The notes: generated by a model from the sequence alone, not told the origin. A stretch of DNA of 64,000 nucleotides from Pseudomonas petrae (GCF_021728295.1 NZ_JAKJXE010000002.1:461711-525710), one strand, 5' to 3'; shown: positions 26,541-35,871, numbered from the stretch's first letter. A program made the numbers and translations.

Positions 26541-27671
26541 ATGGACTCATCCCTGTCCGCCTTGCCCGAGCACGCTGAGACCCTTGAGCGCTCAAGCGGT
26601 AACACGCGCCGCAGCTTCCTGAAAAAGTCCCTCGCCGTGTCCGCCACGCTGGCCGCCGTTGGCAGCGCCGCTCTGCCCCGCCTCGCTTCTGCCGGCGAGC
26701 CCCTGAGCCAGCGTTACCCGGATCCGCTCATTCACATTCTCGACGACAGCTTTCTCGAACTGCGTGTCTTCAACGCCAGCGTCGAAAAACTCGCCACCGG
26801 CATGCGTTGGGCCGAAGGGCCGGTGTGGGTCGGCGACGGGCGCTACTTGCTGGTCAGCGACATTCCCAACAACCGCATCATGCGTTGGGACGAAATCACC
26901 GACACCTTCACGGTGTACCGCGAGCATTCCAACTTCTCCAACGGGATGTGCCGCGATCGCCAGGGCCGCCTCATCGTCTGCGAAGGTTCCACCACCACCA
27001 GCGAAGGCCGGCGCATCACCCGCACGGAATACAACGGCACCATCACCGTGCTGGCCGACAGCTTCGACGGCAAACCCTTCAACTCCCCCAACGACATCGT
27101 CTGCAAAAGCGACGGCTCAATCTGGTTCAGCGACCCGCCCTTCCAGACCAGCAACAACTACGAAGGCCACAAAATCACCCCGACCCAGCCAGACGCGGTT
27201 TACCGCATCGATGGCGAGAGCAGGAAAGTCACCCGGGTGATCGACGACCTCGCCGGTCCCAACGGCCTGTGCTTTTCGCCTGACGAAAAGACCCTGTACG
27301 TCGTCGAAGGTCGCGCCAAGCCGAACCGCCTGATCTGGGCCATCGCGGTCAAGGACGACGGCACCCTGGGCGAACGCCGCAAACACATCGAAGGCCTGGA
27401 CTACGCTGCCATCGACGGAATGAAGTGCGACGAAGCGGGCAACCTGTGGTGCGGCTGGGGCGGCAACGGCGACCCCAAGGCCGACCTGGAAAAACTCGAT
27501 GGCGTGCGCGTGTTCAATCCTCAGGGCAAGGCCATTGGGCACATCTCGCTGCCGGAGCGCTGTCCTAATCTTTGCTTTGGCGGACGCGAAGGGAATCGGT
27601 TGTTTATGGCGAGCAGTCACTCGATTTACTCGCTGTTTGTGAATACGCGTGGGGCTACGTTTGTGGTATGA
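26541..27671 (+). CDS. periplasmic gluconolactonase (SMP-30 family)
   Basis: Six-bladed propeller lactonase predicted to open glucono-1,5-lactone (or another aldonolactone) to the acid in the periplasm. 376 residues, with a twin-arginine signal (NTRRSFLKKSLAVSATLAAV, cleavage near ASA at ~50). SMP-30 signatures are MRWAEGPVWVGDGRYLLVSD with the metal-binding Glu, KPFNSPNDIVCKSDGSIWFS with the Asn, and AGPNGLCFSPDEKTLYVVEG. CGGAG lies upstream of the ATG. It follows the gluconate dehydrogenase operon in the same direction, so the two would act in series: lactone to gluconate to 2-ketogluconate. Confidence 0.9.
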   Translation: MDSSLSALPEHAETLERSSGNTRRSFLKKSLAVSATLAAVGSAALPRLASAGEPLSQRYPDPLIHILDDSFLELRVFNASVEKLATGMRWAEGPVWVGDGRYLLVSDIPNNRIMRWDEITDTFTVYREHSNFSNGMCRDRQGRLIVCEGSTTTSEGRRITRTEYNGTITVLADSFDGKPFNSPNDIVCKSDGSIWFSDPPFQTSNNYEGHKITPTQPDAVYRIDGESRKVTRVIDDLAGPNGLCFSPDEKTLYVVEGRAKPNRLIWAIAVKDDGTLGERRKHIEGLDYAAIDGMKCDEAGNLWCGWGGNGDPKADLEKLDGVRVFNPQGKAIGHISLPERCPNLCFGGREGNRLFMASSHSIYSLFVNTRGATFVV

Positions 27672-27689
27672 GGGGCTGGCTGCATCACA

Positions 27690-27709
27690 AGACGGTCAAA
27701 CGACCGTCT
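27690..27709. terminator. hairpin after the lactonase gene
   Basis: Perfect stem AGACGGTC-AAAC-GACCGTCT, 18 bases after the lactonase stop. It is followed by TACC rather than a T run, so termination is plausible but not canonical. The opposing immunity gene ends at 27763. Confidence 0.4.
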
Positions 27710-27762
27710 ACCTGCGCACTGCTCTTGGGCTAAAGGGGACCGCCCCCTGTAGGGTTTAAGTG

Positions 27763-28104
27763 TCACGGTCTGGAAATATGAAGATGTCCAAGTTGGAATG
27801 CCTCGCTCAGCTCCACTTCTTCATTAATGTCCCCATCGCTCAAACACTTGCACGGCTTATTCTCTAGTGCCGCGCACACCAGATCGTATAGCGCCAACGA
27901 TTTAAAATTGACCTCAAGCCATAGTGTACTGTGGTCATCATGGCTCAAGCGTGCGTCGTAATCCGCTTCAGTTTTAGAATTTTGATCTTTCAAGTACAAA
28001 AACCCTTGATCTGCCCGAACGCAAGACTCACTCGCTTTTAAAGAATCCATAATGCGCTGGGCTGTAAGATCGTTAGAAAAAACTAATCTATATTCATGAC
28101 TCAT
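27763..28104 (-). CDS. putative immunity protein for the Rhs tip toxin
   Basis: 113-residue acidic protein of no family I recognise (MSHEYRLVFSNDLTAQRIMD at the N terminus; CAALENKPCKCLSDGDINEE near the C terminus). Its ATG overlaps the rhs stop as ATGA, and its base composition is clearly more AT-rich than the flanking genes, as is the toxin tip. Position, size, overlap and composition are those of a cognate immunity gene of a polymorphic Rhs toxin. No signal peptide or membrane segment is seen, which points to a toxin acting in the cytoplasm. Confidence 0.7.
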   Translation of the reverse strand: MSHEYRLVFSNDLTAQRIMDSLKASESCVRADQGFLYLKDQNSKTEADYDARLSHDDHSTLWLEVNFKSLALYDLVCAALENKPCKCLSDGDINEEVELSEAFQLGHLHISRP

Positions 28105-29657
28105 GAGCCGTGCGGCCTCCCTCGAACTGTGGGTAAATCGATGGGATTGCGAATGCCGATATGACTCTTGTTTGGATCCGTCGTGACGGTGCCGTGATCA
28201 TCTAGAGCGTTTCCTGAAGGATCCACTTTATGAATATGTGCGTTATTTCCAGACTTGTAACCACAAGGTTTCTGGTTCCCATACTTATGAACTTTTACGA
28301 CGGAACCATCCGAGTGCTTCCACATTTCATTCACTCCGTTGTCCGTCACCTTTAAGAATCTTGCGTCATCCAGGCCTACTCCCGCGCGGAAAGTGCTCCA
28401 GCCTTTCATACGAGGTAGATCTGAGGAAGCTGAAAGTCCCAGCGGGTCGATCCAACCCGTGGGATTTGGCACGTAGTGGTAGAGGTTCAGCCCACCACTG
28501 TAGCCAATCGGATCCTTGCTGATAAACCGCCCGACCCTCGGATCATAGTACCGATGGCGGTTGTAGTGCAGGCCGGTTTCGTGGTCGTGGTACTGGGCCT
28601 GAAATCGGATAGGGTTGGTCAGGCCGACTTTCTGGGCGAATTCAGAGCGCTGTTCTTGCGCTTCGCCCCACGCTTTGTATTGCGCGCTCCAGGCGGTGTG
28701 GCCGTTTTGGTCAGTGATTTCCTGCGGCGTGCCGAGGTGGTCGCATTGGTACCAGGCGAGGACGTCGATGGGTAGCGCGACCGGTTTGTAGGTCCAGAGC
28801 GGGTCTTCTTTGAAGTTGTAGCGACCTTGGTAGGTCGGCTGGCTCACGAGGCGGATGGTTTCGTGGCGGATGGCCTGGGCCACCGGGACAAAGGTGCCGG
28901 GCTCGTGGATGTAGTGGACGGTTCGGCCGAGGGCGCCGGCGTATGGCGGCGGGCTGCTTTCCCACGCGAGGTTGTCGCCGTCCCAGCCGTAGAGGGTGAA
29001 GCCGCAGCCGAGCTCGCGCTCTTTGCGGGCGTGTTCGTTTTCGTTCCAGCCGGTGCCGGCTTCGGGCCGTGGCCTGTAGTGCGCCTTCGACAGTTTGTAG
29101 AGGCGGCGTCCGAGTGGGTCGTAGCCGAAGTCGACGGTGAGGCGCGGATCGCAGAAGTGTACGAGGCGATCGAAGAGGTCCCAGTGCAGCTCGCTGCGCA
29201 GGCCGTTGGTCCAGCGCTCCGTCTGGTTGCCGCGTTCGTCGTACTCGTAGTGGTTACCGGCGTAGTCGCGCAGCAGGTTGTCGACGAGTTTGTGGCGGGC
29301 AGGTTCGGGATCTAAAGGCCGGCGAACTGGCACTGCGCTTTCGTTGAGCAGGTTGCTTGCCGGATCGAAAGCGAAGGTTTCGGTGCCCAAGCGACTGGTG
29401 GCGCTGAGCAGTCGGCTGACGGGGTCGTAGCGATATGAGAGCGGACCGCGACGGCTATCATTGATGTCGGTAAGTTGGCCGGCGGCGTCGTACTGGTAAG
29501 CGCGTTTAATCAGAACGGACTTGTCGTCGCTGCGTCCGAGTCGCTGTTCGTGAAGGCGTCCCGCTGGGTCCCATTGCTGGGTTTGCAGCAAGTTATTGCC
29601 TTGATGGCGGGCGACTTCGCGGTGCAGGTCATCGCGTTCGTAACTGAGCAGTTCGTG
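28101..29657 (-). CDS. Rhs protein, downstream part with C-terminal toxin tip
   Basis: Continuation of the rhs frame after the amber codon at 29658-29660. It encodes 518 residues in the same frame, first HELLSYERDDLHREVARHQG and then a TTG or ATG-type restart could occur near MLQTQQWDPAGRLHEQRLGR. The RHS-repeat core ends with the conserved YYDPRVGRFISKDPIGYSGG, LNLYHYVPNPTGWIDPLGL motif, where self-cleavage frees the tip. The tip (28104-28433, 110 residues) is rich in His and Asp: NNAHIHKVDPSGNALDDHGT, SHIGIRNPIDLP, RGRPHGS. This looks enzymatic, possibly a nuclease, but I cannot name the family. The immunity gene overlaps its stop. Confidence 0.75.
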   Translation of the reverse strand, partial: HELLSYERDDLHREVARHQGNNLLQTQQWDPAGRLHEQRLGRSDDKSVLIKRAYQYDAAGQLTDINDSRRGPLSYRYDPVSRLLSATSRLGTETFAFDPASNLLNESAVPVRRPLDPEPARHKLVDNLLRDYAGNHYEYDERGNQTERWTNGLRSELHWDLFDRLVHFCDPRLTVDFGYDPLGRRLYKLSKAHYRPRPEAGTGWNENEHARKERELGCGFTLYGWDGDNLAWESSPPPYAGALGRTVHYIHEPGTFVPVAQAIRHETIRLVSQPTYQGRYNFKEDPLWTYKPVALPIDVLAWYQCDHLGTPQEITDQNGHTAWSAQYKAWGEAQEQRSEFAQKVGLTNPIRFQAQYHDHETGLHYNRHRYYDPRVGRFISKDPIGYSGGLNLYHYVPNPTGWIDPLGLSASSDLPRMKGWSTFRAGVGLDDARFLKVTDNGVNEMWKHSDGSVVKVHKYGNQKPCGYKSGNNAHIHKVDPSGNALDDHGTVTTDPNKSHIGIRNPIDLPTVRGRPHGS

Positions 29658-32600
29658 CTAGTCGAGCTTCAGACCCAGCAGATGACCACTGCCATAGGTC
29701 AGCCAGCTGACGCGATGTCCGTCCGGGCGAATGGTGGCGACGCGGTTGTTGAGCGCGTCGTACTCGTGCTGCCAGACGGCAACCAGGGGCTTATCCAGAT
29801 TCGAATAATGCTGGTGCTCGCGCAGCAAGTTGCCGGCCGGATCGTGAAACCATTGCAGGCGGCTGGCGGCGTTGGTCGCCATGACCAACTGGCCATTGCC
29901 GTCGTAGGCGAAGGTTTCGCTCTGGGACTTTTCGCCGAGCGTGGCGCGGCGTTCGGTGAGACGGCCCATGGGGTCGAAGGTCAGTGCAATGGTGCGCTGG
30001 CCGTTGACCGTCTGAGCCAAGCGTCCCGTTTCGAGATCGTATTGATAGCGGGTCGAGCGTCCGTCGAAGCCGCGCTCTTCCAGCAGCCTGCCCACAGGGT
30101 CGTAGTGAAAATGGGCGCGGCGTTCGTTTTCGTTTTCCAGCGCTACGAGGCGGCCAAGCTTGTCCCAGCGATAGCGCAAGGTCTGTTCGGCGGGGTCGAC
30201 GCGTTCAGCGATAAAACCGGCGGCGCTATAACGCCAGGTGGTGCAGCGTTCGAGGCCATCGGAGTGGGCCAGCAAACGACCTTCGGCGTCGCGGCTAAAG
30301 CGTTCCTCGGTGTGGTCCGGATGCTTGATCAGCACCAACTGGCCGGATTTGTATTCGTACGTGGTGCTGTGGCCAGCGGGATCGGTGAAGCGAATCATCT
30401 GGCCGCGTTGGTCGTAGTCCCAAGCGCTCACCTTGCCGGAGCAGTCGGTGTACCTAACGAGTTGTCCGGCGTCGTTGTAGGCCAGCTCCTTCGTATTGCC
30501 GTTGGCGTCCTTGATCGCCGTAGGAAGGCCAAACGTGTTGTAGGCGTATTCGGTAACGTTCTCTAGCGGATCAATCGCTTCAACGAGATTTCCGCGATGG
30601 TCATAGTCCCGTTTCCACAACCCACCCTCGCCATCACTGATTTTGATCAGGTGACTCTTATCGTCGTAGGCGTAATTCATCACGCTGTGATCAGCGCGGG
30701 TGTGTTCCGTCAGATTGCTGAGCTTGTCGTAGCGGTAACGGTCGGTACTGCCATCGGTGTGGACGTGACGAATGATATTTTTCGCCTGATCACGAAAGAA
30801 CCACTCGGAACGGCCATCGGCATGACAAATGCGATAGGTGTAACCCAGGCTGTCGTAGTAGTGCCGGGTTTCGTGGCCCAAACCGTCAGTGACGTAGGTG
30901 AGGCGGATGGTTTCATCCCACGACAGCCGGGTGTCGAAACTGCCGTCGTCGGCCCACTCACGCACGGCTTTCGCGTCGGGACCGGAGCCCTGCCATTGCA
31001 GGTTCAGCCCACGATTAGTGCGGTCGGTGTACCGAGTGATGAGATGGTTTTGATACTGATAACGCCACGCAGCGCCGTTCTCGTCCTGAGCCAGATCAAG
31101 GTCGCCATAATCGTCGTACTGATACGCGCACAGCTGACGTTTGACTTCGCCGTCCCGTATTTCCCAGAGACCCGTCAGACGCCCCTGATCGTCGATCAAG
31201 GTGCCAAGGCGAAGATGGACTTTGTTTACATCTTTCTCCGAGTAAGTCACCAGTTCGGAGAGCACCAACTGTCCATCATGACGATGCTCGTGATGCAGCA
31301 TCACCCCGGCGCCATTGGGCAAAACCTTGTTGATCAAAACGAAGCGCTCGCCCCGGCGAACATAGGTTTCCCTGTGCTCAAGCCCCCGCATCAGCACTAA
31401 CCGATCTTTGCTGAGGCGAATGACGGTCAGATTTTCAATAGCGTTGAAGTGAAACAGCTTGACCTTGGGCAGAGGGAATTCATGGCTGCGGCCATCGGCG
31501 TCGTGGAAGACCAGGCCGTCGCCAACGAGATCAAAGCGTGTAGTAAACGGCGTGATCCAGCGTGCGCCGATGATGTCCTGATCGTAAGCATCGAGACTTG
31601 AGCAGTAGGTCCGCGTCCACTCAAGGGGAAACGGTCCCGGCAAACTGAAGTCGGTATGACTGACCGATTCAGAACCCATCGCAAAACTGATGCTGTTACC
31701 CGTAGCAGCACAGGCACAATTCTTCTGCTCGTTGGGCCGGCCCTTTGCAGGTTTCTCGTGCTGAACAACTTCGAGCTTGCCTTCGCCGGCCTGGCGCTTG
31801 GCCTGATTAACAACTCCGGGCTTAATGTTGAAGGACTGCCCACGCACATTGCGCGCACGCCAGGTGACCACCGCACCCGCCAATGTCTGCAGCAACGCCC
31901 CGATCGAGTGCTGAGCCCCAGGATCCGCCAGACGAGTAATCTGCTTCCGAAGCTCGGGAGCCAGGTCACGCAATAAATCGGCCTGTCGGACCACCTCTTT
32001 TTTTACTGCTTCAGGCACGAAATGTTCAATTGCGCCATTAACCGCACCCTTGCCCGCAGCAACGCACACATCCGCAGCCGCTGCGAAAATATTGCCAATC
32101 GCAGCTTGAGGATCGTAGGCCCAGAGATCGCCAGCGGCCTGAACCAACTGCTCGGCCTCAAGCAAATCGGCCTTGGCGTTCAGCTTCGGGTTGACCAGCT
32201 TTTCAAGACCAGCAGCGATCTCAAGCAGCACGCCTTCGCCCAGCTTCCCGGCGTCAGCTAGAATCCCGGGAAGCTTGCCCTGCGCCTGGGTGACAAAGTC
32301 ATCAAGCGTCCCAACAATGTCCGCATTCAGGTGCCCGATCAGCACCTCGATCAGCGAATCACCCAACACCAACTTGCCCGCCTGACGCATCTCCTGACGC
32401 ACCAGAAACAACGTCGGCCGCAGGCTCATCCGCGCTGCCGCCATGGTCGGCGGCGTCGGCAAGACGCCAATTAAATTGATGCCCAAACTGACCCAATCCA
32501 ACGGATCGCGCTTCTCACTGGTCGCCAGCCGAACGATGTCATTCAGCGCATCAACCAGCGCCATGATGTTGCCCACCACAGGCAAAAAACCCGCAGCGCT

Positions 32601-32756
32601 TTTGATCCGGTCGAGCGAAACAACCCCACCGCTGATGTCCTGCAGCCAGGCATCGACATTGGCCGCACCCGCCCCAACGTCCTCAATCTGAATCTGATCA
32701 AGCGGAACAATCGCAACCTGAGCTTCGCGCTTTACAACCTCCATACCCGCGCTCAT
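29658..32756 (-). CDS. Rhs protein, upstream part (ends at an in-frame amber codon)
   Basis: 1032 residues: an N-terminal ~330-residue region with a hydrophobic stretch (AAGFLPVVGNIMALVDALND), then the DUF6531-type entry (SVSHTDFSLPGPFPLEWTRT, YCSSLDAYDQDIIGARWITP), then many YD/RHS repeats (such as YDYRGNL-type strings: WKRDYDHRGNLVEAIDPLEN). The frame stops at TAG 29658-29660 right after TYGSGHLLGLKLD. Translation continues in the same frame on the other side with normal RHS sequence, so one base change split a 1,551-residue protein. No PAAR motif is visible at the N terminus. The start overlaps the vgrG stop by four bases, so it would be loaded on that VgrG. Confidence 0.85.
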   Translation of the reverse strand: MSAGMEVVKREAQVAIVPLDQIQIEDVGAGAANVDAWLQDISGGVVSLDRIKSAAGFLPVVGNIMALVDALNDIVRLATSEKRDPLDWVSLGINLIGVLPTPPTMAAARMSLRPTLFLVRQEMRQAGKLVLGDSLIEVLIGHLNADIVGTLDDFVTQAQGKLPGILADAGKLGEGVLLEIAAGLEKLVNPKLNAKADLLEAEQLVQAAGDLWAYDPQAAIGNIFAAAADVCVAAGKGAVNGAIEHFVPEAVKKEVVRQADLLRDLAPELRKQITRLADPGAQHSIGALLQTLAGAVVTWRARNVRGQSFNIKPGVVNQAKRQAGEGKLEVVQHEKPAKGRPNEQKNCACAATGNSISFAMGSESVSHTDFSLPGPFPLEWTRTYCSSLDAYDQDIIGARWITPFTTRFDLVGDGLVFHDADGRSHEFPLPKVKLFHFNAIENLTVIRLSKDRLVLMRGLEHRETYVRRGERFVLINKVLPNGAGVMLHHEHRHDGQLVLSELVTYSEKDVNKVHLRLGTLIDDQGRLTGLWEIRDGEVKRQLCAYQYDDYGDLDLAQDENGAAWRYQYQNHLITRYTDRTNRGLNLQWQGSGPDAKAVREWADDGSFDTRLSWDETIRLTYVTDGLGHETRHYYDSLGYTYRICHADGRSEWFFRDQAKNIIRHVHTDGSTDRYRYDKLSNLTEHTRADHSVMNYAYDDKSHLIKISDGEGGLWKRDYDHRGNLVEAIDPLENVTEYAYNTFGLPTAIKDANGNTKELAYNDAGQLVRYTDCSGKVSAWDYDQRGQMIRFTDPAGHSTTYEYKSGQLVLIKHPDHTEERFSRDAEGRLLAHSDGLERCTTWRYSAAGFIAERVDPAEQTLRYRWDKLGRLVALENENERRAHFHYDPVGRLLEERGFDGRSTRYQYDLETGRLAQTVNGQRTIALTFDPMGRLTERRATLGEKSQSETFAYDGNGQLVMATNAASRLQWFHDPAGNLLREHQHYSNLDKPLVAVWQHEYDALNNRVATIRPDGHRVSWLTYGSGHLLGLKLD

Positions 32757-35593
32757 GACAACTTCTCGCCGTCCAACAGGCCCGGCACCTCAAGCAAGCC
32801 TTCGTCCACCGTCGGCACTGGCAGGCTCGCAAGCTTCCCGCTTTTTATGACCCCAGTGAGAAGGCTTGAAGCGATCGGCAGAGCCGCAGTAGCAAGCGCT
32901 GGCAAACCTAAACCCGCCGCGCCAGTGTCAACCGCGGCCGTCATCACCTGCGCAACATCCCAGTTCTTGCTCGGCAGCCCCTCAGTCACCGACGCCTCTA
33001 ACTGTGCCGGAACATCCCCCGCACTTGGCGGCATGACCGGCCATTCGGGCTTGCCGATGAAGCTGTCTTCCGTCCAGGTGTCCGCCGGGTCCTTGCCGAA
33101 GACCACTCTTCCAGGCCCGGGTGCAGCACCGGGAACAGTCGCGAACCCCTTGGCATCAAGGGATCCTTTGAGCCGCTGGCCCAAAGCATCGATCACCTCA
33201 AACCCGCCGCCCTGAATACCTTGCTGACCCGCGTACTGGTTGAACAACTGAAGGTCGCCCTCGCCCGGTTTAGGTGGCTCGGGGAACACGCCCGCGAGGT
33301 TTTTCGCCGAGGTGTAGGCAAAGTTGGCCGCGTGGGCGGTGTACGGCCCAGTGGTGACGTGGGTGATGCCGCCCGCGTTGTAAGTGGTGGCGCTGCCGCC
33401 GCCCTGGATCACCAGCTCGGTTTTAGCGGTCAGGGTGATGCGCTCGGCGTTGGCGGTGATGTTGAGTTTGGCCAGCAGGTTGATGCTGTCCTTCAGGGCG
33501 CGCACGTCGATGTCGCCGGACGCCGCAACCAGACGCCAGCCGAGGCTTTGCACGAACAGGCGCATGCCTTGGCTGGCGCTGGCCAAGAAGCGTTTACCCA
33601 CGGAAAAGCTGGTGTGTCCCGTGCTGCTCAACGCCAGGTGTTCGCCGGTGGCGATGTGGCTTGAACGTGGCGTGGTCAGGGCGATGCCGGCCGGGCTGGC
33701 GAGGACCAGATGCGGTTCGGTGAACTCGGGAAACTCGTTGGCATTTTTGTTCGCCGGGCCGCTGCCGAGCACGCCCTGATGCTGGGCGTGCAGGGCTTTG
33801 GCGACGTCATCTTGATCGCCGGGCTCTTGGGCCTGCAATTCCTTGGCCTGCAGCGCGAAACCGTCCTGTTGATCGGCGGCAGTGGCCAGGCGTTCGGCGG
33901 TTTCCGGCAGGTCCTTGTGGTGCTTCGATTCGTTGGGACGCGGCTCGGTGGTGATCAACAAACCTGCGGCGGCGCGCACGGCCCCGTGGCGATCGGTGCG
34001 CAGCTCGAAACCTTCGCCCCGGGGCTGGCCGCCGGCGGGCCGCGGATGGGTCAGGTAGCCGAGATTGATGGCACTGGCGCCATGGTCGCTGCGCAGGGCA
34101 ATGCTGATCTCGCTGGTGGTGTCATCGATGCGCAATTCGTTGGCGCGGCTGCCCTTGTATTCCTTGCTCTTGACCGTGGCCACGGTCCTGAAGTCCGGCA
34201 GTTTGTACGGCGGCAAGTGGGCGCCGTGGTACAGGCAACCGGTGATGAGGGGCTGGTCGGGGTCGCCTTCGAGGAAGGTGATCAGGACTTCCATGCCGAC
34301 CCGCGGCAGGTTGATCGCACCGAAGTTCTGACTGGCCCAGTTCGACGCCACGCGCATCCAACAGCTGGTCTTGTCGTTGTGCTGGCCTTCACGGTCCCAG
34401 AAAAACTGCACCTTCACCCGGCCGTGCTGATCGCAGTAAATCTCTTCGCCTTCGGGCCCGGTGACCACGGCGCTTTGCGTGCCCAGCACCTTCGGTTTCG
34501 GATGCTCCAGCGGTGGCCGATAGTGCACGTCCCACGGCATGGCGCTGAAACGGTTGCGATAGCCCTGATGGAAATCGCTTTTCAGGTCAGTGACGTCGCT
34601 GGTGATGACCTCTTCAAGCACCTGCGGCTGCTTGCCCTCGTGGAAGACCTCGGTCAGCAGCCACAGGTCATTCCACACGGGGTTGGCGTGTCCGGTGAGG
34701 GCGAGAAAGTGGCCGCTGACCAGCCGTGGCTGATCACTGCTGCCTTCGGCCAGCCGATAGTCACTGCGGTGGCGCTCGAGTGCGCGATTGGCCAGATGCC
34801 GACCACGTTCGCGATCGGCGAAACGGCCAGGATAGTCGTAATCTTCGAGGTCCGGGACGGCCGCACTTTGGGCTGTGCTCTCCAGCTGGAACTTCGGCTT
34901 GGTGAAGTCGTAATCACGCCGCGTGGTGCGGCTGGTGCGGGTGTTCATGCGCAGGCCGAAGCGCTTGATCACCCGGGCGCCGGCGACCAGTCCGGTGTCC
35001 TGCTGATAGAGCACCGGCGCCAGTTTCGGGAACACCGTCTGGTCGTCGCCGAACACCAGCAAATGGCCCTTGGCGCTGTGCTGAAAATGAAAGTGAATGC
35101 CTTCCTCTTCGCACAGGCGCTGGATGAAATGCAGGTCAGATTCGTCGTACTGCACGCAGTAGACGCGCTCGGGGTAGGTCGCACCGAGCTGGAACCGGTA
35201 ATCGATGGAGAGAATGCCGTGCTCTTTCAGGACCTGGCTGATGATCTGCTGGACCGTCATCTGCTGGAAAATGCGCTGGTTGATCCGGTGCGCCAGGTAA
35301 GCCAACTGCGGTCGCAGGGAAATCCGGTAGCGGGTCAGGCGCTTGCCCGCATCACCCTGGGCGATGCTGTAAACCAGCCCGTGAACCCCGGTGCCGTCCT
35401 CGGCCAGCTGCAGAAACGTCTGCCCGTGCAGCAGGCTTTCAAGGTCGAGCGCGGCCTTTTCGCTGACCAGCTCCAGCTCGAATTCAAACGGTTGGTTGAG
35501 GCGCTCGCGGCCGGTGAAAGACAGCACTTGAAACAGCTTGTCCTGCCCATTGAGGGTCAGGCTGAATTGGGCTTGGTTGGCCGGTGCGAACAT
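32753..35593 (-). CDS. vgrG: type VI secretion spike protein VgrG (TssI)
   Basis: Trimeric needle tip of the type VI secretion system, which carries effectors. From ATG 35593 (MFAPANQAQFSLTLNGQDKL), preceded by AAGGA at good spacing, it has 946 residues. The frame also runs up to 35743, but that ~50-residue extension is not family-like. Domains: gp27/gp5-like VgrG core (residues ~1-600, with YDESDLHFIQRLCEEEGIHF and GRVKVQFFWDREGQHNDKTS and MEVLITFLEGDPDQPLITGC), DUF2345 beta-helix (~620-770), and a C-terminal extension (GGGFEVIDALGQRLKGSLDA and on) that may be a transthyretin-like cargo adaptor. Followed by rhs with ATGA overlap; no structural T6SS genes nearby. Confidence 0.93.
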   Translation of the reverse strand: MFAPANQAQFSLTLNGQDKLFQVLSFTGRERLNQPFEFELELVSEKAALDLESLLHGQTFLQLAEDGTGVHGLVYSIAQGDAGKRLTRYRISLRPQLAYLAHRINQRIFQQMTVQQIISQVLKEHGILSIDYRFQLGATYPERVYCVQYDESDLHFIQRLCEEEGIHFHFQHSAKGHLLVFGDDQTVFPKLAPVLYQQDTGLVAGARVIKRFGLRMNTRTSRTTRRDYDFTKPKFQLESTAQSAAVPDLEDYDYPGRFADRERGRHLANRALERHRSDYRLAEGSSDQPRLVSGHFLALTGHANPVWNDLWLLTEVFHEGKQPQVLEEVITSDVTDLKSDFHQGYRNRFSAMPWDVHYRPPLEHPKPKVLGTQSAVVTGPEGEEIYCDQHGRVKVQFFWDREGQHNDKTSCWMRVASNWASQNFGAINLPRVGMEVLITFLEGDPDQPLITGCLYHGAHLPPYKLPDFRTVATVKSKEYKGSRANELRIDDTTSEISIALRSDHGASAINLGYLTHPRPAGGQPRGEGFELRTDRHGAVRAAAGLLITTEPRPNESKHHKDLPETAERLATAADQQDGFALQAKELQAQEPGDQDDVAKALHAQHQGVLGSGPANKNANEFPEFTEPHLVLASPAGIALTTPRSSHIATGEHLALSSTGHTSFSVGKRFLASASQGMRLFVQSLGWRLVAASGDIDVRALKDSINLLAKLNITANAERITLTAKTELVIQGGGSATTYNAGGITHVTTGPYTAHAANFAYTSAKNLAGVFPEPPKPGEGDLQLFNQYAGQQGIQGGGFEVIDALGQRLKGSLDAKGFATVPGAAPGPGRVVFGKDPADTWTEDSFIGKPEWPVMPPSAGDVPAQLEASVTEGLPSKNWDVAQVMTAAVDTGAAGLGLPALATAALPIASSLLTGVIKSGKLASLPVPTVDEGLLEVPGLLDGEKLS

Positions 35594-35769
35594 CCCTTGT
35601 TCCTTATGCGCTGTTGCGGCAGACGTCGATGCAAAGGGAGCGATCAGCGGCTGCGAATGCGTGGAAGGACAGCGAACCGCCTCGCCTTTGCTGGCGTCGG
35701 TGGTGCTCTCCGCGGTCTGGAAATCGCGATCGATCAGGGTCATTCGCGTATCCAGAGGACGACGGAGAT

Positions 35770-35785
35770 ATCAAGGCCCGTGCCA
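35770..35785 (-). promoter_or_regulatory. sigma-54 (-24/-12) promoter before vgrG
   Basis: On the minus strand, TGGCAC (35785-35780), five bases, then TTGAT (35774-35770). The consensus is TGGCAC-N5-TTGCW, so the match is perfect at -24 and one base off at -12. The predicted start lies near 35758, giving a leader of about 165 nt to the chosen vgrG ATG. Several Pseudomonas vgrG/hcp genes are known to be RpoN-controlled. Confidence 0.55.
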
Positions 35786-35871
35786 GAAGGACCGCGGGCC
35801 TTATGGCCCAAGGGTTTGCGGGGGATTCTTGCGGGGTCAGGGTGATGTTCGGTTAGAAATCCCGGGGAATG

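Noticed and set aside
33710..35845. 711-codon plus-strand frame opposite vgrG
   Set aside because: Same explanation; the minus-strand VgrG has full domain support.
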